A stretch of DNA of 64,000 bases. Origin: Maylandia zebra (taxonomy: Eukaryota; Chordata; Actinopteri; Cichliformes; Cichlidae). How positions within the stretch are numbered: position 1 is the stretch's first letter; each line of letters begins with the position of its first letter. The stretch lies in assembly GCF_041146795.1 (NCBI RefSeq), contig NC_135174.1, positions 25,134,878-25,198,877 on the forward strand, read 5' to 3'. Shown one piece after another: positions 59,300 through 64,000 of this stretch. The notes under the pieces were generated by a model. That model had not been told where the DNA came from and did no database searches. It saw only the letters and a program-made list of their open reading frames with translations. Position numbers and translations under genes: made by a program.

Positions 59300-60733
59300 T
59301 ACAGGTCTTGTCAGAGAACCCAATACATGTAATGTTTGAATTTCTTAATGTTTAGCTCTTTCTGAGCATTTGTTACCTTTTAAAATCTCCTCACTTGTCC
59401 TTTGTTTCGCTGTCTCTGAAAACAAAGTTATGACATATTTATCAAACAGGTAAATATATGACTCGGTACCTTTAGCTAGCAGACAGACTTTCTGTTTTAA
59501 AAATAAAACATTATATTGCCACAGTGTTAACTCTTTTATATTTTTTATCTGAAAAACAACAACCAAGGGAAGAAATTTACCTCATCTAACTCATATTAAA
59601 GGGAGCTTGTACTTTGTAAAACCACAGCTGTGTCAGAAAGGATGACTCACTCCACTACAAACACAAACTGTATCTTTGAGGTCGTGCTATCTCTCCCCAT
59701 GTGGGCTTTGTTGACTGTGTGTCCTCTCTGGGAGATCAAAATCAGAGCTCCATCAAGTGTGGGGACCCCGATGCCACGTTGGCTCTCCCGGTGATGCAGG
59801 AGCAGCTTGGGCTTTTGTTCAGAGCACGTGGGATTGAAGCTACACGTGAACTGTGGGACTCATGGCAAAGCAAAAATGAACCTACTGGGTTGATAAAACC
59901 TTTTTTTCTTCCTCTCTCTCTCTGCTTGTGATGAAAAACCATGATTATAATCCAAGGACTGGTAGGTTATGTATGTCTGTTTCTAACCTCTCCGTGCTTC
60001 CTGTTCCTTTTTCAAGTAAAATATTTAATAATATTTAAAATTTTATAAATGCCTGCTCCCAAACAAAATCTATCTGCATTTCAGATATGGAGAAAATGTA
60101 ATCTCCCATCAGGAGACTGCACTGCTCAGTCTAAACTCAGGGTCCACTTATGTACTTGTTCTGCAGGGTTCAGCTCTTCTGTGGGGTCCACTACTGCAGA
60201 CTCCGCTTGCTTTATTTCGTTGTTTGCAATATTTAGTTTTGGGACTTTGATGCCCCAAATCTCTGACCACCTCGTAAACACGAGTTTGGCATTTGTGGTT
60301 TAAAATAAAAAGCCTTAATACTTAACCATCTGATTGATTGGTACAAAAACTGGCTGAGAAATTCATGTCCTTAATTGTAATAACTCTTAATTTTTCCTTT
60401 AATGCCAAAACATCATCAACAGGTCAAAATTCACTTTTTCTAGAACTTATTTTAGGATGAAATTTCTGCCTCCTTGTCTCCTCTATCATCCTACTCTTGA
60501 CCTGCAAATCCATGAAGGATGTTTCAAAACCTAAAATACACTTGGATGAGAGAGGAGGCTTGCTATAGTGGCTACACTTGAGGATACAGCAATTTCTGGC
60601 ACATGTAAATGTTGTCTTTGCTGCCTGTACACAGCCATTAACTGGTGGGAATGAAAGGGCTGAATCTCTTTTGGTTTTTTTTTTTTTTTTAATGCAGCAT
60701 GTGTGCTTTACTGTGGTGTTTTTACCTTCACCA

Positions 60734-60913
60734 TATAAAAGAGGCGTGGCACACAGCTGGAATATACAAACTATGGTGGGAAGAGGACTCTTCATAAACT
60801 GTAAGTTTTATAGTTTGGTCAGGATTTCTGCCCTTCATGTTTGTTTCTCAAGCCTCTGTCCTTGCAGCATTTCTCTTCCTCGCATCTCTGGAGAAAAACA
60901 CGAAGATGTACAG
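60734..60913 (+). other. Possible small TATA-driven gene, first two exons
   Basis: A good TATA box (TATAAAA, 60734-60740) lies 33 bp before an ATG at 60773. An exon 60773-60800 ends at GTAAGT, and a second exon after a pyrimidine-rich acceptor runs 60868-60913 and ends at GTAGGA. Spliced, they read MVGRGLFINSFLFLASLEKNTKMY, which has a short hydrophobic stretch like a weak signal peptide. I could not find a convincing third exon. If splicing is ignored, a 56-codon frame from the same ATG stays open to 60943. I do not recognise the product. It may be chance. Confidence 0.25.
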
Positions 60914-62609
60914 GTAGGAAATGAAAGCGAGACGGGAGGATAATCATCTTTCCTTTAGTCCTTGTTGTTATCACCTCCTCTCCTTGTCCTTATCCCCACC
61001 ACCTACCTGTTTCATAATCAGTTTTTGCAATTAAAGGACTATCTTCAAACCAAATTAAGTGTAAATATATGTGTTTATATTGTGTAAACTTGTAAGAATC
61101 TACTAATACTATCACACATTCTAGTTATGTGTAGAGTGGGCGAAAAAAGGCATTGTGATGAGAAGAACCCAGGAATCTTGACCAAAGTTGTGAGGGTGAA
61201 TCCATGCACATCAGATCGGGTATTTGGGGCTTGAGGCGCCCATCATGGCCTTTTGTTCATCCCAACCATGCTGTGGTCTTCCACAAGCTATCACAGCTTT
61301 CCTTTTGTCACTTTTTTGTGTGTTATTCTTTCAAAGATTTCCCCATTTGAGGGTCTCAAGTTGGCCAGACTCTCAGGTCATTGCTTCATGGTTGGGTAAA
61401 GGCTATGCAGTCGAGGTCAGCAATAAAATCCCAGTCTTCCACTAGCCATAACTACATGGGATAAACCAGCTATCAGTGCTGATATGCCAACCAAAGATGT
61501 GGTCACTGAATCACAACGCATAAAACGGGAATGAAATTTGTTTCTAATGCACAAAAAGCAGCTGGCCATAAAATAATGGGGCACATTTGCTCATCTTTTG
61601 GTCAGACCTGCAATTTTCCCCCCTCAGCCGAGGGGCCCTAGTTTGTATTAGATATGTACTGGAAGAGTGGGAAAATAATGGCTTCAAAGACTCTAAAATA
61701 CAAGATTGATTTAACTCTTTAGCTCATATTTATTTATTGCTCATATTGAGGTTCTATTAATAGTACTGTTAAAAGACAAGAGAGAAAAAAATCAAGGTAA
61801 TTGACTTTCTTACTAAAAGTCTGAAAATTGGTACAACTGGCACATTTAATACTGGAAAAAGCAACTGACTTAGCACCAAAGACTTGAGGTTGGTAGGAAA
61901 AATGGCTTCTATTTTGTTAATATCAATAATAAAGATAAAAAGGTAATAACCACATTATACAAAGACCCCTCTAAAGTTTTATGTTACAGAGTTTTTGGTT
62001 TAAATTTAAAGATTTTACAGACAAAGCCAGACCTGTTTCTATTTTAAGTTCAATAAAAAGGCAATTTATTCTGGCCCTCCTGACCTCCCAGAGTACTTCC
62101 CCAGGCTCCGGCTGGTGCACCTGTGTCTCATTATCACTCACCTGCTATATTTATGTGCACCTCACAGATTGTTGATCTAGTCATTGTAAACTTGCTCTGG
62201 AGGCTTTACCTGAGCAAGTTTACCTTTTGCCGAGCTTTGAATTTACACCCTACCTGCTGTGTCCACCTTTGTCCTACCTTGTCTGTGATTTTTTTTATCC
62301 ACCTACTGAAACAAGCAACCCTGCATAACAAATATATAACCTGTGCCACTGAAATGAGAAACATGATGAGCTGTTTAGATAATAACTTGCCTGCTTTGGA
62401 CTTGGGAAAAATTGAAGTAGAACTCTTACGGAAGAAAAGTGGTTTACTAAGTTCTTATAATGCTTCATTGAGAATCCTTGACTTGTAAAACTTCCAACCT
62501 GTTGATCTTCTAGTCGAGCCTCCTGCCTGTGAGTTCTTGTGCCAACTAATGGGTTAAACATTTTCTACTTTTTGTATGGTGTCCCTGAGAGGCCAAACAG
62601 ACTGCAACT

Positions 62610-63037
62610 TAAGAAAACACCAGCAATAAGAAAAACGCTGCAAAAGCACACAAAACACAACGAAAATAGAAGAAACGACAACGGAAATAGGAAAAAACAA
62701 AACAGAAATAGGAAAAAACTGATTTTCAAAAGCACAAGGGAAGTGTTTCTGGGGAGACAATAACCCGACGGACCAGTTGCAGGAACCAAAATATGCTAAG
62801 AATTGCACTGGGAGACACTTAAAAGAAGTGGGGGATCTATTGGTTTTGTGAGGAAAGAAAAGATTACAGGTAAGTGTGTTAGCCTAACTATTAGCATAAA
62901 AATCCGTCATCAGTATATACCTGCAACTGGTCCGTTGGGTTATTGTCTCCCCAGAAACACTTCCCTTGTGCTTTTTCGTATTTCCGTTGTTTTTTGTGTT
63001 CTTTTGCAGCGTTTTTCTTGTTGCTGGTGTTTTCTTA
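62610..63037. repeat. Large foldback inverted repeat
   Basis: The left arm (62610-62783) and right arm (62920-63037) are inverted copies. They share taagaaaacaccagcaa, aaaaacgctgcaaaag, gcacaagggaagtgtttc, tggggagacaataaccc and ggaccagttgcagg. The left arm has about 60 extra bases made of repeats of 'acggaaataggaaaaaac'. The loop is about 135 bp. The arms agree at more than nine of ten positions by eye, so the fold is young. It is probably a foldback-type DNA transposon. Confidence 0.85.
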
Positions 63038-64000
63038 GCCATAGATGGTTCACAGACACTATTGTGCACTTATTTAAAATAAATCAAAAAAGATAGCCTG
63101 GGCTAGGGACTTGTATTTAAGAACAAAGAGCTTTAAATGTATATTTAGAAAAGGTGCACTGTTGTGGGACTCAAGTGCTTCTCCTGCCTCCAACACAATG
63201 CTAATGCTTCATTTAGACTTAAAAAAAAAAATGTATGGGAACCTCCACTGTACATTGACCTGTGCAGAAGCACCAATCTTGCTTTAGTTACAATGGAGGG
63301 TAAGTATTCAAACGCTGGGTGGAAGTCCAACATAGAAGCACAACGCACAACCAGCTGGGCATAGTGGAAATATGCAATGTATGTGACATCGCATGCAACG
63401 GTCACTATACAGTACATTTAAGGTAGAATGAGGGATGAACCAGTTTTGCTCATTATGTCCTGGCTAAAACAGGACAGATGGCAACCCTATATGTGCCTGA
63501 GATACTCCCCATGTCTGCCTGTGCCCTTTCATCAATCCACTCAAAGGTCTTAAACCAGGCACTGCATGGCCTCCCAGCATTAGTCCAGAATAAAATTAAT
63601 TTCTATCCAATCCCTTGCTGTAACTCGCTCTGCTCAGTTATTTTCTGCCATCTCTCCTTTTTCATGAACTGTGTCTACCCTTTGAAACCCAGTGACTGCA
63701 CAGGTGTAACTCATTTTGTTCATCTGGGAGACATAGGTAGGACTAAAAACATGTAAGGTATAAAACAACAAATCGATTGATTAAAACACAATGAGTAAAA
63801 ATACTAAATTACTTTTACCTCGTGACAAATGTAGCTAGCTGTGGTCTCAGTTTTGTTTTTTATCATATGATAGGTTGCTAATCCTTTGCAACATTATCGT
63901 TGTTCCTAAGATGTAGACTGTAACTGTAATGTAGCCTACTTTCTCTGCCATGTGATTCATACATATCATGAATAAAAGCTTCTGTTGAGAGACTAAACCT

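Larger units (their letters stand above)
59302..64000. other. Right flank, no confident gene
   Basis: Mostly AT-rich DNA without a recognised gene. It holds the possible small TATA-driven gene at 60.7-60.9 kb and the foldback at 62.6-63.0 kb. A 76-codon frame at 59701-59931 (MGFVDCVSSLGDQNQ...) looks somewhat protein-like but matches nothing I know. The stretch 62.08-62.29 kb resembles an old dispersed repeat. Confidence 0.5.

Noticed and set aside
59701-59931. 76-codon frame MGFVDCVSSLGDQNQ...
   Set aside because: It looks somewhat protein-like but has no recognisable domain, promoter or splice context, so it is not called a gene.
1-64000. CRISPR arrays, bacterial operons, rRNA or tRNA genes
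   Set aside because: None seen; tRNA-like boxes belong to SINEs, and regular repeats are microsatellites. The window is vertebrate nuclear DNA.
1-64000. Retrovirus-like, LTR or Polinton-type elements
   Set aside because: No paired long terminal repeats and no gag, protease, envelope or capsid-like frames were recognised. The only reverse transcriptase seen is of the non-LTR type.

Overview
This window is animal nuclear DNA, almost certainly from a teleost fish. It holds multi-exon genes with GT-AG introns, long AT-rich intergenic stretches, microsatellites, Tc1/mariner and hAT transposons, and tRNA-derived SINEs. One SINE family has an 'aagcgcttt...agcgctat' body close to the AFC family of cichlids, so a cichlid is my best guess (inference).

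Six protein-coding genes can be read exon by exon. From left to right: a glucose-6-phosphatase gene on the minus strand (4225-6407); a second glucose-6-phosphatase gene on the plus strand, head to head with the first (7530-9659); psme3, the PA28-gamma proteasome activator, on the minus strand (14241-19854); nbr1, the selective autophagy receptor, on the plus strand (20135-32838, 22 coding exons, 1070 residues); tmem106a, a lysosomal type II membrane protein, on the plus strand (38242-45196); and arl4d, a small GTPase with its coding sequence in one exon, on the plus strand (47205-47810). The same genes lie together on human 17q21 (PSME3, G6PC1, NBR1, TMEM106A, ARL4D), which supports the names. 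Genes that lie between them in human (AOC2/3, AARSD1, RUNDC1, RPL27, VAT1, RND2, BRCA1) are not seen here, so psme3 sits directly head to head with nbr1, with 280 bp between start codons.

Region by region: 1-4.2 kb is non-coding with transposon fossils and a TG microsatellite, plus a doubtful open frame at the left edge. 4.2-9.7 kb is the g6pc pair. 9.7-14.2 kb holds 3' UTRs and Tc1 fossils. 14.2-32.8 kb is psme3/nbr1, whose introns carry two hAT-type elements, a MITE and a SINE. 32.8-38.2 kb holds the nbr1 3' UTR, a Tc1 relic with a SINE inside it, and the probable tmem106a promoter. 38.2-48.5 kb is tmem106a and arl4d. 48.5-64 kb is a gene-poor flank with a decayed LINE, a young Tc1 element with an uninterrupted 337-residue transposase, a large foldback repeat, a stretch that may be conserved non-coding DNA, and one possible small TATA-driven gene.

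The genes are not an operon and share no single pathway. Three of them (psme3, nbr1, tmem106a) act in protein turnover or the lysosome, and the g6pc pair acts in hepatic glucose release. I see no strong evidence for a wholly new system. The most interesting items are the two g6pc copies with different C-terminal ER signals, the compact psme3/nbr1 divergent promoter, a probable GC-AG intron in nbr1, the apparently intact Tc1 element, the large foldback, and the possible small TATA-driven gene at 60.7 kb.
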